The notes under the pieces were generated by a model. That model was given only the letters and a program-made list of their open reading frames with translations. It was not told the DNA's origin and ran no database searches. A stretch of 64,000 nucleotides of DNA from Neoroseomonas lacus (GTDB taxonomy: Bacteria > Pseudomonadota > Alphaproteobacteria > Acetobacterales > Acetobacteraceae). The DNA is taken from positions 186,001-250,000 of the forward strand of contig NZ_BMKW01000006.1 of NCBI RefSeq assembly GCF_014644535.1, given 5' to 3'. Numbering within the stretch: the first letter of the stretch is position 1; each line of letters opens with the position of its first letter. Below are positions 34,601 to 43,880 of this stretch, in pieces. A program made the position numbers and the translations under genes.

Positions 34601-34763
34601 CAGCGAGCTGCGCTTGCCGCTCGGCATTTCGGTGATCGGCGGACTGCTGCTCAGCCAAGTCATCACGCTCTACACCACGCCAGTCATCTACCTGGCGATG
34701 GAGGACCTGCGCGCCCGCGTGGCGGCGCTGGTGCACCGACCGCGCGCGCAGCCGGCCGAATAG
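31629..34763 (+). CDS. mdtB: RND multidrug efflux pump subunit (MdtB-like)
   Basis: A 1044-residue RND transporter with 12 predicted TM segments and two large periplasmic loops. It starts with the typical MNISAPFIARPIATSLLAI. TM4 carries the proton-relay pair in FIVDDAIVMIEN, and TM10 has MGIVKKNAIMMIDFA with its conserved Lys. Having two different RND proteins in tandem is characteristic of MdtBC heteromultimers. The ATG at 31629 overlaps the stop of the adaptor gene; the longer open frame upstream is not coding. Confidence 0.93.
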   Translation: MNISAPFIARPIATSLLAIALLLAGIYGYLRLPVSSLPEVDFPTIQVTTQLPGASPDTIAVLVTASLERQLAQISGLSEIVSVSGPGVSRITLQFNLGRDIDDAAQDVQSAINAARGTLPSSLPYPPTYAKVNPADPPILTLALTSDTLPVARLSDAVDTLLAQRLAQVGGVGRVAVQGNMRPAVRLQVDPRRLASYNLGLEDVRTAVVAANVAGPKGSVDGPQQASAVMANDQLTTPAAFANLIIAWRGGAPVRLSDVGTAVEGLENTLTGAWYNGRPAVLVDVQRQPGANIVATVAALRAQLQSLERALPAGTQLSIVADRTEMIRASVAEVQMTLVIAVVLVVLVIFLFLRTARATIVPGVALPLSIVGTFGVMALLGYTIDNLSLMALVIATGFIVDDAIVMIENVVRLVEKGLPPLQAAFEGARQIGFTIVSLTVSLIAVFIPLLFMEGVVGRLFREFAVVLAISVLVSMVVSLTLTPMMCGYLLRPASEERPGLINRTFEAAFEALRRAYARSLGWALRREGLMLVIATLTLGGTVWLYIAMPKGFLPLQDTGIIAITTEAPQDVSFQRMSALQRGLAEIVGRDPAVAAVTSVVGAGTINQAQNAGRLTVVLRPRGERQDDTQAVLDRLAPQLATLPGLVAYPQPVQDIQIGTRASSTQYQYTVMDSSTTELATWAPRLLDALRALPELRDVGTDQREDGLRLALDIDRGRAARLGVTMQSIDDALYSAFGQRQISTIYGQSNQYRVVLEIDPAIANDPAAIGQLRVPGSTAVTTNGTTTTTSAQVPLAELATITRVPGPLTVTRQDQFPAVTLSFNLAPGVALGEAVAAIARAQQQLGLPETIVGSYGGDAAEFMRSLAGQGWLILAAIIVIYIVLGVLYESVIHPITILSTLPSAGIGALLALEMFGLDLNVVGLIGIVLLMGIVKKNAIMMIDFAIEAQREHGMTPREAITEASILRFRPIMMTTMAALLGAVPLVIGRGAGSELRLPLGISVIGGLLLSQVITLYTTPVIYLAMEDLRARVAALVHRPRAQPAE

Positions 34764-34767
34764 CGGC

Positions 34768-37700
34768 ATGGCGATCTCCGCCCCCTTCATCGCGCGGCCG
34801 ATCGGTACGTCGCTTCTCGCCATCGGCCTCGCCTTGGCGGGGTTCGTTGCCTATTTCAACCTGCCGGTCGCGCCGTTGCCGAAGGTCGATTTCCCGACCA
34901 TTGCCGTCAGCGCCAGCCAGCCCGGTGCCGACCCGATCATCATGGCGGCCTCCGTCGCCGCACCGTTGGAGCGCCGGCTCGGCGAGATCCCGGGTGTCAC
35001 GGAACTCACCTCCCGATCGAGCCTCGGCTCCTCCACCATCATCGTGCAGTTCGACCTGTCGCGATCCATCGCCTCGGCGGCGCGGGACGTGCAGGCGGCG
35101 ATCAATGCGGCGGGGCCGGACTTGCCCGCCGGGCTGACCTCGCCACCCTCCTTCCGCAAATTGAACCCGGCCGATGCGCCGGTGCTGATCCTGGCGTTGA
35201 CCTCGAACACCGTGTCGCCAGGGGCAATCTACGACGCCGCCGACAGCATTCTCGGCCCGCGCATCGCCCAGGTCCCCGGCACCGCGCAGGTCAGCCTCTC
35301 GGGTGCGGAACAGCCGGCGATCCGCGTCTCGGTGGATCCGGCGGCGGCCAATGCGGCGGGCGTGTCGCTCGACCAGATCCGCAGCGCGATCACCGGCGCC
35401 AACGTCACCCAGGCGACCGGCTTCATCGATGGTGCCGAGCAGGCCGCAACGATTTCGGTCAATGACCGTCTGACCACGCCGGAGGAATTCGCCGGCATCA
35501 TCGTGCGCCGCGCCGGCGACGCGATGGTCCGGCTCGATGGCGTCGCCACGGTGGAACAGGGCCCGCGCGACCGCCGCCAGGCTGGCCTGTACAACGGCCG
35601 GCCGGCGGTGATTGTCACGGTGTACAAACAGTCCGACGCCAACGTGTTGGAAGTGGTGGACGGCATCCGTGCCCTGTTGCCCAACTTGCAACGTTGGATG
35701 CCCGCCGGCATCGACGTCGCCATCATGCGCGACCGCTCGCAGACCATCCGCGCCAGCGTGAAGGAGGTGGAGCACGCGCTGCTCATCAGCATCGCGCTGG
35801 TCGTGCTGGTCGTCGCCGCCTTCCTGCGGCGGAAATCGGCGATCTTCGCTGCCGGCATTGCGGTGCCGCTGTCGCTGCTCGGCACGCTTGGCTGCATGTG
35901 GCTGGCGGGCTTCTCGCTGAACAACTTCACGCTGATGGCCCTGACCATCTCGGTCGGCTTCGTCGTCGATGATGCCATCGTCATGATCGAGAACATGGCG
36001 CGCTTCACTGAACGCGGCATGAAGCCGATGCAAGCAGCACTCGAAGGCGCGAGGCAGATCGGCTTCACCGTGGTCTCGATCAGCCTGTCATTGATCGCGG
36101 TGTTCATTCCGCTGCTGTTCATGGGCGGGATCGTCGGGCGGATGTTTCGCGAATTCGCGGCGACGCTGTCGATCGCCGTCGCTATTTCGGCGCTGATCTC
36201 GCTGACCGTGACGCCAATGCTGGCGGCGCATCTGGCCAGCGCCGCGCCGCGCCCACCAGGCTGGTTCGGCCGGCATTTCGAGGCGGCGATGGACCGCCTG
36301 GTCGGGAGCTACATGCGTAGCCTCGCCGTCGCCCTGCGTTGGCGGCGCTCGATGCTGGCGCTCACTGTCGGTCTCGTCGCGCTGACGGTCTGGCTCTACA
36401 CCGTCGTGCCACGCGGATTCTTTCCCGACCAGGATAGCGGCCTGATCTTCGGCTTCGTCCAGGCACAGCCCGACACCTCCTTCCAGCAAATGACCGTCTA
36501 CCAGCAGCGCGTGATGGATGTGATCCGCGCCGATCCGGCGGTGGAGAATGTCTCGGCCGCGGTCGGTGGCGGTGGCTTCTTTGGCTCCGGCGCATCGGTG
36601 CGCCTGCAACTGACGCTGGTGCCGCAGAACCAGCGGCCGGGAGTGAAGGCGAATGACGTCATCAACCGGCTGCGCCGGCCACTGGCGACGGTAACGGGTG
36701 TGCAGACCTTCATGCGGCCGGTCTCCGACATCATCGTCGGTGGACGCCAAGGCAATGCGTCCTATCAGTACGTCCTGCTGACACCGGACATCGACGAGCT
36801 GTTCACTTGGAGCGAAGCGCTGGTCCGCCAACTACGCACGGTCCCGCAGGTCGAAGACGTGTCGAGCGATCAGCAGCGCACTGGCCTCGTCGCGCGCCTG
36901 TTGATCGACCGCGAGGCGGCGGCGCGGCTCGGCATCTCGGTGCAGGCACTCGATGCGACGCTGAACAACGCCTTCGCGCAGCGGCAGGTCTCGACCATCT
37001 ATCGCACGCGCAACCAGTATCGCGTGGTGCTGGAGATCGACCCGCTGTTGACCGAAGCACCGGAGAACCTGGACCGGATCTTCCTGCCCGGCCGCAGCGG
37101 GCCCGTGCCGCTGGGCGCCGTAGCCAGGCTCGAACGCGGCATCTCGCCCAGCACCATCACGCATCAGGGGATGTTCCCGGCGGCGACCATCACCTTCAAC
37201 CTGGCCGATGGCGTCTCGCTCGGCGAGGCCGCCGCGGTGATTGAGCAGGCCGCGCTTGCCATCCAGATGCCGGCCTCGATCCGCGGTGAATTCGCCGGCA
37301 ATGCGCGCGCCTTCCAGAGCTTCCAATCCGGCCTGCCGCTGCTGATACTGGCCGCCGTCATCGCAATCTACATCGTGCTCGGCGTGCTCTACGAAAGCCT
37401 GATCCATCCACTGACGATCATCTCTACATTGCCGACGGCAGGCATCGGCGCCCTGCTGGCGCTGCTGGCGACCGGCCTCTCCTTCACGGTGATCGCGCTG
37501 ATCGGCGTCATCCTGCTGATGGGCATCGTCAAGAAGAACGCCATCATGATGGTGGACTTCGCTCTGGAACATGAACGCGCCGGGGGCGAGGGCGGCATGC
37601 AGGCGATCCTCGAAGCCTGTCGCGAGCGATTCCGACCGATCCTGATGACCACGCTGGCGGCATTGTTCGGCGCCATTCCGCTGGCCCTGGCAACAGGTCC

Positions 37701-37884
37701 CGGTGCCGAACTCCGCTCGCCGCTCGGCATCACGATCATCGGCGGGATGATGCTGTCGCAGGTGCTGACGCTCTACACGACGCCGGTGGTCTACCTGGCC
37801 CTGGAGCGTCTGGCGACCGCTCGCCGCGGGCCCCTGCGCCAGCTCGAGCTTGGCCCGGCGGGAGCGCCGCACGCGCCGTCCTAA
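34768..37884 (+). CDS. mdtC: RND multidrug efflux pump subunit (MdtC-like)
   Basis: A 1038-residue RND transporter related to the preceding one. It has MAISAPFIARPIGTSLLAIG at the start, FVVDDAIVMIENMARF in TM4 and MGIVKKNAIMMVDFALEHER in TM10. It lies four bases after the MdtB-like gene and closes the four-gene operon. The complex likely exports bile-salt-like or amphiphilic compounds. The adjacent monooxygenase could be a separate unit: 64 bases and its own ribosome site separate them. Confidence 0.93.
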   Translation: MAISAPFIARPIGTSLLAIGLALAGFVAYFNLPVAPLPKVDFPTIAVSASQPGADPIIMAASVAAPLERRLGEIPGVTELTSRSSLGSSTIIVQFDLSRSIASAARDVQAAINAAGPDLPAGLTSPPSFRKLNPADAPVLILALTSNTVSPGAIYDAADSILGPRIAQVPGTAQVSLSGAEQPAIRVSVDPAAANAAGVSLDQIRSAITGANVTQATGFIDGAEQAATISVNDRLTTPEEFAGIIVRRAGDAMVRLDGVATVEQGPRDRRQAGLYNGRPAVIVTVYKQSDANVLEVVDGIRALLPNLQRWMPAGIDVAIMRDRSQTIRASVKEVEHALLISIALVVLVVAAFLRRKSAIFAAGIAVPLSLLGTLGCMWLAGFSLNNFTLMALTISVGFVVDDAIVMIENMARFTERGMKPMQAALEGARQIGFTVVSISLSLIAVFIPLLFMGGIVGRMFREFAATLSIAVAISALISLTVTPMLAAHLASAAPRPPGWFGRHFEAAMDRLVGSYMRSLAVALRWRRSMLALTVGLVALTVWLYTVVPRGFFPDQDSGLIFGFVQAQPDTSFQQMTVYQQRVMDVIRADPAVENVSAAVGGGGFFGSGASVRLQLTLVPQNQRPGVKANDVINRLRRPLATVTGVQTFMRPVSDIIVGGRQGNASYQYVLLTPDIDELFTWSEALVRQLRTVPQVEDVSSDQQRTGLVARLLIDREAAARLGISVQALDATLNNAFAQRQVSTIYRTRNQYRVVLEIDPLLTEAPENLDRIFLPGRSGPVPLGAVARLERGISPSTITHQGMFPAATITFNLADGVSLGEAAAVIEQAALAIQMPASIRGEFAGNARAFQSFQSGLPLLILAAVIAIYIVLGVLYESLIHPLTIISTLPTAGIGALLALLATGLSFTVIALIGVILLMGIVKKNAIMMVDFALEHERAGGEGGMQAILEACRERFRPILMTTLAALFGAIPLALATGPGAELRSPLGITIIGGMMLSQVLTLYTTPVVYLALERLATARRGPLRQLELGPAGAPHAPS

Positions 37885-37948
37885 GACCAGCCACTGGCGC
37901 CGGGCAGGGCTTCATGCTGACCTTGTCTATGCGAATAGGAGAGACGTG

Positions 37949-39322
37949 ATGACGGACCGCAAGATCGCCCTTGCATTGCTGGTGCATGCGACCGGCTATC
38001 ATGGCGCCTCCTGGCTGCACCCCAGCACAGACCCGGCTTCCTCGACCAGCATCGAGTGGTATCGGGACACGGCGCTGCTGGCCGAACGCGGATTGTTCGA
38101 CCTGTTCTTCATCGCCGACACGCCTGCGGCGCGGACAACGCAGTTGGAAGCCTATAGCCGCTTCCCGATGTTCATGAATGTGTTCGAGCCGATCACCCTG
38201 CTCTCGACCCTGGCCGGGCTGACCACGCGCATCGGCCTCGGCGGCACGGCGAGCACGAGCTTTTCCGAACCCTACAACATCGCCCGGCAATTCGCCTCGC
38301 TCGACCATCTCAGCCACGGTCGGGCGGCATGGAACGTGGTGACGTCGGCGAATGATTTCGCCGCGCGCAATTTCGGCCAGGACCGGCTCGCCGCGCATGG
38401 CGACCGCTACGAACGCGCGCGGGAATTCATCGAGGTGGTGCAGAAGCTCTGGGACACATGGGAAGACGATGCCTGGATCCGCGACCGCGCGCGCGGCCAG
38501 ATCTTCGACCCGACGAAGCAGCACCCGGTCGATCACGACGGCAAGCACTTCAAGGTTCATGGTGCGCTGAACATCGAGCGCACGCCGCAGGGCCAGCCGG
38601 TGATTATCCAGGCCGGTGCCTCGGATACCGGGCGCGAACTCGCCGCCGAGACCGCGGAGGTGGTCTTCGCCTCCGACAGCACGATCGAGAGCGCGCGTCG
38701 CTCCTATGCCGATCTGAAGGGCCGCATGCCGCGCCATGGCCGCGATCCCGACAGCCTGAAGGTGCTGGCGGGCAAGCCCACCATCCTCGCCGACAGCGCG
38801 CAGGAAGCCGAGGACATGTATCAGACGCTGCAGGAGATGATCCACCCGATCGTCGGCAAGATGCGCCTCGGTATGGACCTCGAAACCGACCTTTCCGACC
38901 TGTCGATCGACGAGCCGATCCCCGAGGATCGCATCCCGAGGAATGCCAATCTCCACAAGGCCTATTTCGACCATATCGTCGGCATGATCCGCGAGGGCCT
39001 GACGCTGCGGCAGCTCTATCTGCGCTATGAGCGCGGCCACAAGACCTTCCGCGGCACGCCAGCGCAGATGGCCGACCATCTGGAGGAATGGTTCACCGAG
39101 GAGGCCTGCGACGGCTTCATGATGACCTTCAGCCTGATGCCCGGTGGCCTCGCCGCTTTCGTTGACGGTGTGGTGCCGCTGCTGCAGCAGCGCGGCCTGT
39201 TCCGCAGCGCCTACCAGGGCACCACGCTGCGCGAGCATCTCGGTCTGCGGCGCCCGCCGAACCGCCACGTCTCAACGGCAGGCGGGGCCTTGGCGGCGGC
39301 GTCAAGCGCCGGCGTCGCGTAG
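37949..39322 (+). CDS. LLM-class flavin-dependent monooxygenase (NtaA/SnaA/DszA family)
   Basis: A 457-residue bacterial-luciferase-like protein. It has LALLVHATGYHGASWLHP at the start, LFDLFFIADTPA, and ARQFASLDHLSHGRAAWNVV, which mark the nitrilotriacetate/pristinamycin/DszA monooxygenase group. The conserved GDRYERAREFIEVVQKLW follows. Such enzymes use FMNH2 from a separate reductase to oxidise C-N or C-S compounds. The ATG at 37949 follows AGGAGAG. No flavin reductase is next to it. It converges on, and overlaps by 21 bases, the molybdenum-hydroxylase subunit gene. Confidence 0.93.
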   Translation: MTDRKIALALLVHATGYHGASWLHPSTDPASSTSIEWYRDTALLAERGLFDLFFIADTPAARTTQLEAYSRFPMFMNVFEPITLLSTLAGLTTRIGLGGTASTSFSEPYNIARQFASLDHLSHGRAAWNVVTSANDFAARNFGQDRLAAHGDRYERAREFIEVVQKLWDTWEDDAWIRDRARGQIFDPTKQHPVDHDGKHFKVHGALNIERTPQGQPVIIQAGASDTGRELAAETAEVVFASDSTIESARRSYADLKGRMPRHGRDPDSLKVLAGKPTILADSAQEAEDMYQTLQEMIHPIVGKMRLGMDLETDLSDLSIDEPIPEDRIPRNANLHKAYFDHIVGMIREGLTLRQLYLRYERGHKTFRGTPAQMADHLEEWFTEEACDGFMMTFSLMPGGLAAFVDGVVPLLQQRGLFRSAYQGTTLREHLGLRRPPNRHVSTAGGALAAASSAGVA

Positions 39323-41602
39323 CGCCTGCCATATCTTCGCCGGCGTCGCGGGCATGTCGATCGCCGCGATGCCGAACGGCGCGAGCGCGTCGAGCACCGC
39401 GTTCATCACCGTCTGTGGCGCACCGATGCACCCGGCCTGCCCTGAACCCTTTACGCCGAGACGGTTCGACGCCGTCGGCACCTCGATGCAGGTGACCTCG
39501 AGCGGCGGCAGATCCTCCGCGCGTGGCAGGCAGTAATCCATCAGCGATGCCGTCAACATCTGTCCGGAGGCGGCGTCATAGGCCACCTCCTCGAACAATG
39601 CCTGACCGATGCCCTGGGCGAGCCCGCCCTGCACCTGGCCGATCGTCAGCATCGGGTTGATTAGCCGACCGTAATCGTCGATCGCCACATAGCGTTCGAG
39701 CCGCACCACGCCGGTGTCCGGGTCGATCTCGACTTCGGCGACCTGGCAACCATTGGGGAAGGTGACGAGGTCAAGATCGCTGTCCACCTCGGCATCGATC
39801 GAGGCGCCGGCGTCACGCGCCGCCTGGGCCAGCTCGATCAACCCGATGCCACGGCCCGCCGCATCGTCGACGACGTTGAAGCGACCATCAGCGAAGTCGA
39901 GTGACGCCTCCGCGCATTGCAGCAACTGCGCCGCGAGGGAGCGGCCCTTCGCCAGCACCGCGTCCATGGCGCGAACCAGCGCCTCGCCGCCCATATGCAG
40001 CGACCGGGCGCCACCATGCCCGTTGCCGCGCGCGACATGCCGCGTATCGGCCTGCACCAGGCGGAAATGCTCCACCGGCAGGCCGAGGCGATCCGCGGCG
40101 ATCTGCGGGAAACTCGTCTCGTGCCCCTGGCCGTTGGATTGCGTGCCGATGGCGAGCGCGACGCGACCGTCCGCCTCGAAGCGCACCGCCGCCCATTCGC
40201 CAGGCGCGCCGCGCGACGTCTCGAGGAAGCAGGCAACACCCATGCCGCGCAGCTTGCCGCTCCGCTGCGCCGCGGCACGCCGTGTGGCGAAGCCGGCCGC
40301 GTCCGCCGCCGCCATCGCGCGGTCGAGATTGGCCGTGAAGCCGCCGCAATCGATCGTCATCCCCATGGCCGTCCGATGCGGGAAGTCGGCGATCAGGTTG
40401 CGCCGGCGCAACTCGGTCGCCGCGATGCCGGTGCGCTGCGCGGCAAGGTCGATCAGCCGTTCGATGACGTAGTTTGCTTCAGGCTTCCCGGCGCCGCGAT
40501 AGGCATCGATCGGCACCGTGTTGGTGAAGGCGCCGCGCACATCCATGTGGATCGCGGGAATGTCGTACAAGCCGCCCATCGCAGTGCCCGGTGCATTGGT
40601 GGAACTTCCCGGCCCGCTGGTCGACAGGTAGGCACCGAGATTCGCCACGGTCTCAACCCGCAGGCCGAGGAATCGGCCCTCGGCGTTGAGCGCGATCCGT
40701 GCCCGCGTGCGATTGTCGCGGCCCTGCGCGGTGGAGAGAAAATCCTCCATCCGTTCCGACACCCAGCGCACCGGACGGCCAAGCCGGCGCGCCGCGAACA
40801 GCAGCAACACATATTCCGGGAATAGAAAATTCTTGGCGCCGAAGCCGCCGCCGACATCGGGCGCGACCACCTGTACCTTATCGCGCGGCAGGTGGAAGAC
40901 GTCATTGGCAAGCTGATCGCGGATCGAATGCACGCCCTGGCCGCTGACCTCCAGCAGGAAGCCGCCGGTCGTCGCATCGAAGCTGCCAATCGCCGTGCGC
41001 GTCTCCATCGGTGCCGCGGTAACGCGGTTGTTCACCAGATCCAGTTCGACGATGGTCGTGGCATCCGCGAAGGCGGTGTCCACCGCCGCGGCGTCGCCCT
41101 TGTGGAAGCGGAAGGCGAGGTTGCCCGGCGCCTCGGGCCAGAGCTGAGGCGCATCGGCACCGAGCGCCGCCGCGCCATCCGTCACGGCGGGCAACGTGTC
41201 GTAGTCGACGACGATCGCTTCGACTGCGTCGCGCGCCTGGTTCGGCGTCTCGGCGACGACGAAGGAGACCGGGTCGCCGACATGGCGGACGATGCCGTCG
41301 GCCAGCGCCGGCCTCGCCGGGATGATGAGCGGCGCGACCGTCGCCACCTTGGCGATGCAGGGCAGCGGACCGATACCGTCGGCCAGGAGGTCCGCCACAG
41401 TATAGATCGCCCGCACGCCGGGCATCGTGGCGGCGGCTGTCGTGTCGATCGCGACGATCCGCGCATGGGCGTGCGGCGAGCGCAGCACGATGGCATGCAG
41501 TGCGCCCGCCACGACGATGTCATCCACGAAGCGCCCAGCGCCGCGCAGGAAGCGGTCATCCTCGATCCGGCGGCGGGATGTGCCGGTTTCTGCGTTCTGC
41601 AT
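39302..41602 (-). CDS. Molybdenum-hydroxylase (xanthine dehydrogenase/CO dehydrogenase family) large-subunit homologue with Gln at the catalytic Glu position
   Basis: A 766-residue CoxL/XdhB-type protein. It begins with the RFLRGAGRFVDDI fold, has DVGGGFGAKNFLFPEYVLLL (cofactor domain) and AYRGAGKPEANYVIERL. Near the C-terminus, where the family has GVGE(A/G), this reads KGSGQAGCIGAP (Q722). That residue is the general base in xanthine dehydrogenase. I chose ATG 41602, nine bases from GAGGA; two nearer ATGs at 41608 and 41611 overlap the ldh stop. No genes for the 2Fe-2S and FAD subunits are adjacent. Confidence 0.88.
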   Translation of the reverse strand: MQNAETGTSRRRIEDDRFLRGAGRFVDDIVVAGALHAIVLRSPHAHARIVAIDTTAAATMPGVRAIYTVADLLADGIGPLPCIAKVATVAPLIIPARPALADGIVRHVGDPVSFVVAETPNQARDAVEAIVVDYDTLPAVTDGAAALGADAPQLWPEAPGNLAFRFHKGDAAAVDTAFADATTIVELDLVNNRVTAAPMETRTAIGSFDATTGGFLLEVSGQGVHSIRDQLANDVFHLPRDKVQVVAPDVGGGFGAKNFLFPEYVLLLFAARRLGRPVRWVSERMEDFLSTAQGRDNRTRARIALNAEGRFLGLRVETVANLGAYLSTSGPGSSTNAPGTAMGGLYDIPAIHMDVRGAFTNTVPIDAYRGAGKPEANYVIERLIDLAAQRTGIAATELRRRNLIADFPHRTAMGMTIDCGGFTANLDRAMAAADAAGFATRRAAAQRSGKLRGMGVACFLETSRGAPGEWAAVRFEADGRVALAIGTQSNGQGHETSFPQIAADRLGLPVEHFRLVQADTRHVARGNGHGGARSLHMGGEALVRAMDAVLAKGRSLAAQLLQCAEASLDFADGRFNVVDDAAGRGIGLIELAQAARDAGASIDAEVDSDLDLVTFPNGCQVAEVEIDPDTGVVRLERYVAIDDYGRLINPMLTIGQVQGGLAQGIGQALFEEVAYDAASGQMLTASLMDYCLPRAEDLPPLEVTCIEVPTASNRLGVKGSGQAGCIGAPQTVMNAVLDALAPFGIAAIDMPATPAKIWQALRDAGA

Positions 41603-41607
41603 CGTCA

Positions 41608-42612
41608 TCATTCCTCGCCAGCCAAGGCCAGCAGCTTCGCATGGATCGCCGCCGGGATCGCGATACCGTCGCGCAAGGCCAGCGCGCGGCGATGGTGTCG
41701 CTCGTCGCCGGGCATGCGCTGCGCGCCGGCCTCGCGCAACACGCCGACCAGCGCGGCGATGCGGCCGGGAACATCGCCGCCCGGGCCACGCGCCGGGTCG
41801 ATCAGCAGCAGGAACTGCCCGGCGCGCGAGGTCTGCGCCCCGGGAAAGCTCGGGGAGTCATCCTGGAAGCCGAAGCGCCCGCCGGTCAACGCGGCGGCGA
41901 GCACCTCGACCATGAAGGCGATTCCTGCGCCCTTGTGGCCGCCGAAGGGCAGCAACGCGCCGCCATCTAGGATCGCGGCCGGGTCCGTGGTCGGTGCGCC
42001 GGCAGCGTCGAGGCCGATGCCCTCCGGCACGCTTCGGCCTTCCACGCGCGCCTTCAGCACCTCGCCCTGAGCGCGCAGGCTGGAGGCCTGGTCCCAGACC
42101 ACCGGCGGGCCGTCGCTGCGCGGGCAGGCAAAGGCCATCGGATTGGTGCCGAGTACCTTTCGCTTTCCGCCCCAGACCACGATGCGGCCACGCGCATTCA
42201 CCATCGTCAGGGCGATGAGGCCCTGTTCGGCGAAGGGCTCGATGTCGGGCCACAGCGCGGCGAAGTGGTGCGAGTCCGATACGCAGACCGCCGCGAGCCC
42301 CTGACTGCGTGCTGTTGCCGTCGCCTGGTCGCGCACCGCGGCGAGGGCGACCTGGGCGAAACCGTTGGCGGCATTGACGGCGAGGATCGACGGCGCCGGC
42401 TGCGTCACCACCGGCACCGCCCGTCCATCGACCCAGCCGCTGCGCAGCGTCGCGATGTAGCCGTCGAGGCGCAGCAGGCCATGGCTGGCCGCACCGTCAC
42501 GCTCGGCAGCGGCGACCACGGCGGCGACCAGCCCGGCGTTGGGCGCGCTCATACCGTGGCGCTCGAAGGCGCGCGCGATAAGGGCGGCGAGTGCCGATTC
42601 AGTCAAGGTCAT
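41608..42612 (-). CDS. Ldh2-family NAD(P)H-dependent oxidoreductase (malate/L-lactate dehydrogenase-like, possibly DpkA-type cyclic imine reductase)
   Basis: A 334-residue protein of the family that includes L-sulfolactate and malate dehydrogenases, ureidoglycolate dehydrogenase and Delta1-piperideine-2-carboxylate reductase. The catalytic His is in ASHGLLRLDGY, with KVLGTNPMAFACP and GHKGAGIAFMVEVLAAAL later. The ATG at 42612 follows GGGAG; an upstream in-frame extension of 60 residues has no family likeness. It overlaps the next gene by a few bases. With the amino-acid cluster diverging upstream, reduction of a cyclic imino acid is one option. Confidence 0.88.
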   Translation of the reverse strand: MTLTESALAALIARAFERHGMSAPNAGLVAAVVAAAERDGAASHGLLRLDGYIATLRSGWVDGRAVPVVTQPAPSILAVNAANGFAQVALAAVRDQATATARSQGLAAVCVSDSHHFAALWPDIEPFAEQGLIALTMVNARGRIVVWGGKRKVLGTNPMAFACPRSDGPPVVWDQASSLRAQGEVLKARVEGRSVPEGIGLDAAGAPTTDPAAILDGGALLPFGGHKGAGIAFMVEVLAAALTGGRFGFQDDSPSFPGAQTSRAGQFLLLIDPARGPGGDVPGRIAALVGVLREAGAQRMPGDERHHRRALALRDGIAIPAAIHAKLLALAGEE

Positions 42613-42986
42613 GGCTCGGTCTCCCGCGGTGCCGGTCTGGTCTCGACCAGCCTCCATGCCAGCATCGCGCGTTTGCGCGGGGCAGGCGATATCATTGGCA
42701 ACAGTGGTGGCGGTCAAGGCGAGCGCCGAGGTCGCGCCAACGAACGCATCCGAACGGTTGCGACGAAGGTTCGCGACCCGCCGCGGCGCCAAAGACGATG
42801 ATGCAATGCCCTGACCCGCAAATAGGGGATAGGCGACCTCACCAGCTTGTGGCTACCGTTCCCACCGGGAGACGATGCGGCTTCAATAGGGCGGGCGCCA
42901 GGCAGCACAAGATGGCTGTCTTCCTCCCGCTTGGTGACCGACGCCACGGCGCATGCCGCGAGGCGGGGATCAAGGAGGCTCGAACA
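42613..42986. other. Divergent intergenic region, no gene seen
   Basis: This 374-base gap separates the Ldh2 gene (minus) from the amino-acid importer operon (plus). Frames across it give arginine- and alanine-rich noise. A short imperfect dyad around CGAACGG...AGGTTCG (near 42750) is the only symmetry noticed. Promoters for both directions must lie here but no clear -35/-10 pair was identified. Confidence 0.4.
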
Positions 42987-43862
42987 ATGGAAGTGTCGAT
43001 CGCACGCCGGATGCTGCCGGCCCTGGCCGCCGCGGGTGGCGCGCTGCTCGGTTCGCGTGCAGCTCATGCCCAGGGGGCGGCATCCACCTGGGACCAGATC
43101 ATGCAGACCAGGCGTCTGCGCGTCGGCGCCGCGCTGACCGAACCCTGGTACTTCAAGGACACGGCCAACAGCAGCGCGCCCGGCGGCGTCAAGATCGGCG
43201 ACGTCACCTGGCGCGGCATCGGGCCGAGCCTCGGCGACGCCATCGCCAAGGCGATGAACGTGCAGCTCGAAATGGTGGAGGTCACCTGGGGCACCGCCGT
43301 CGCCGCGCTGCAGGCGAACCAGATCGACACCATGTTCATCCTCGACCCGACGCCCGAACGCGCGTTGGCGATCGACTTCGTCAACAACCCGATCCTCTGG
43401 TATCCGGTCGCGGCGCTCGCCAAGAACAATTTCGCGCCCACCACCTGGGCGGAGCTGAGCGATCCAGCCGCGCGGAGCGGCGTCGTGCTCGGTACCTCGA
43501 CCGACCAGACCCTGACGCGCCTGTCGCCGCGCGGCAGCATCCAGCGCTATCAGACGACGGGCGAGTTGCTCGCGGCGTGGCAGGCCAACCGGATCGACGC
43601 GGCCTTCATGACCGCACCCGGTTCCGACCTTGCCATCGCGCGGCTGCGCAGCGGCAAGACGCTGATCCCGCGCCCGGTCGTCGCCGTGCCGGCCGGTGCA
43701 GGTGTGCGCAAGGAAGCCGACACGCGTTGGGCGAACTACCTCTCGACCGTGGTGGCGTACTACTACAACGCCGGCATCACCCAACGCTTCTATGATGAGT
43801 ACATGGCCTTCCGTGGCCTTGAACCCGGCCGCGCCACCGCCATCCAGCGCGAGGCCTGGTAA
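42987..43862 (+). CDS. Polar amino-acid ABC transporter binding protein (SBP family 3)
   Basis: A 291-residue periplasmic protein. The signal peptide (residues 1-29) ends ...GSRAAHAQG. The mature part opens with TRRLRVGAALTEPWYFKD and includes ALQANQIDTMFILDPTPERA, the family 3 core. The ATG at 42987 follows AAGGAGG. It is the first gene of a seven-gene operon with two permeases, an ATPase, two flavoproteins and an aminotransferase homologue, so its ligand is probably an amino acid or cyclic imino acid degraded by these enzymes. Confidence 0.9.
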   Translation: MEVSIARRMLPALAAAGGALLGSRAAHAQGAASTWDQIMQTRRLRVGAALTEPWYFKDTANSSAPGGVKIGDVTWRGIGPSLGDAIAKAMNVQLEMVEVTWGTAVAALQANQIDTMFILDPTPERALAIDFVNNPILWYPVAALAKNNFAPTTWAELSDPAARSGVVLGTSTDQTLTRLSPRGSIQRYQTTGELLAAWQANRIDAAFMTAPGSDLAIARLRSGKTLIPRPVVAVPAGAGVRKEADTRWANYLSTVVAYYYNAGITQRFYDEYMAFRGLEPGRATAIQREAW

Positions 43863-43880
43863 CGGCGCGGGCGCGGCACG

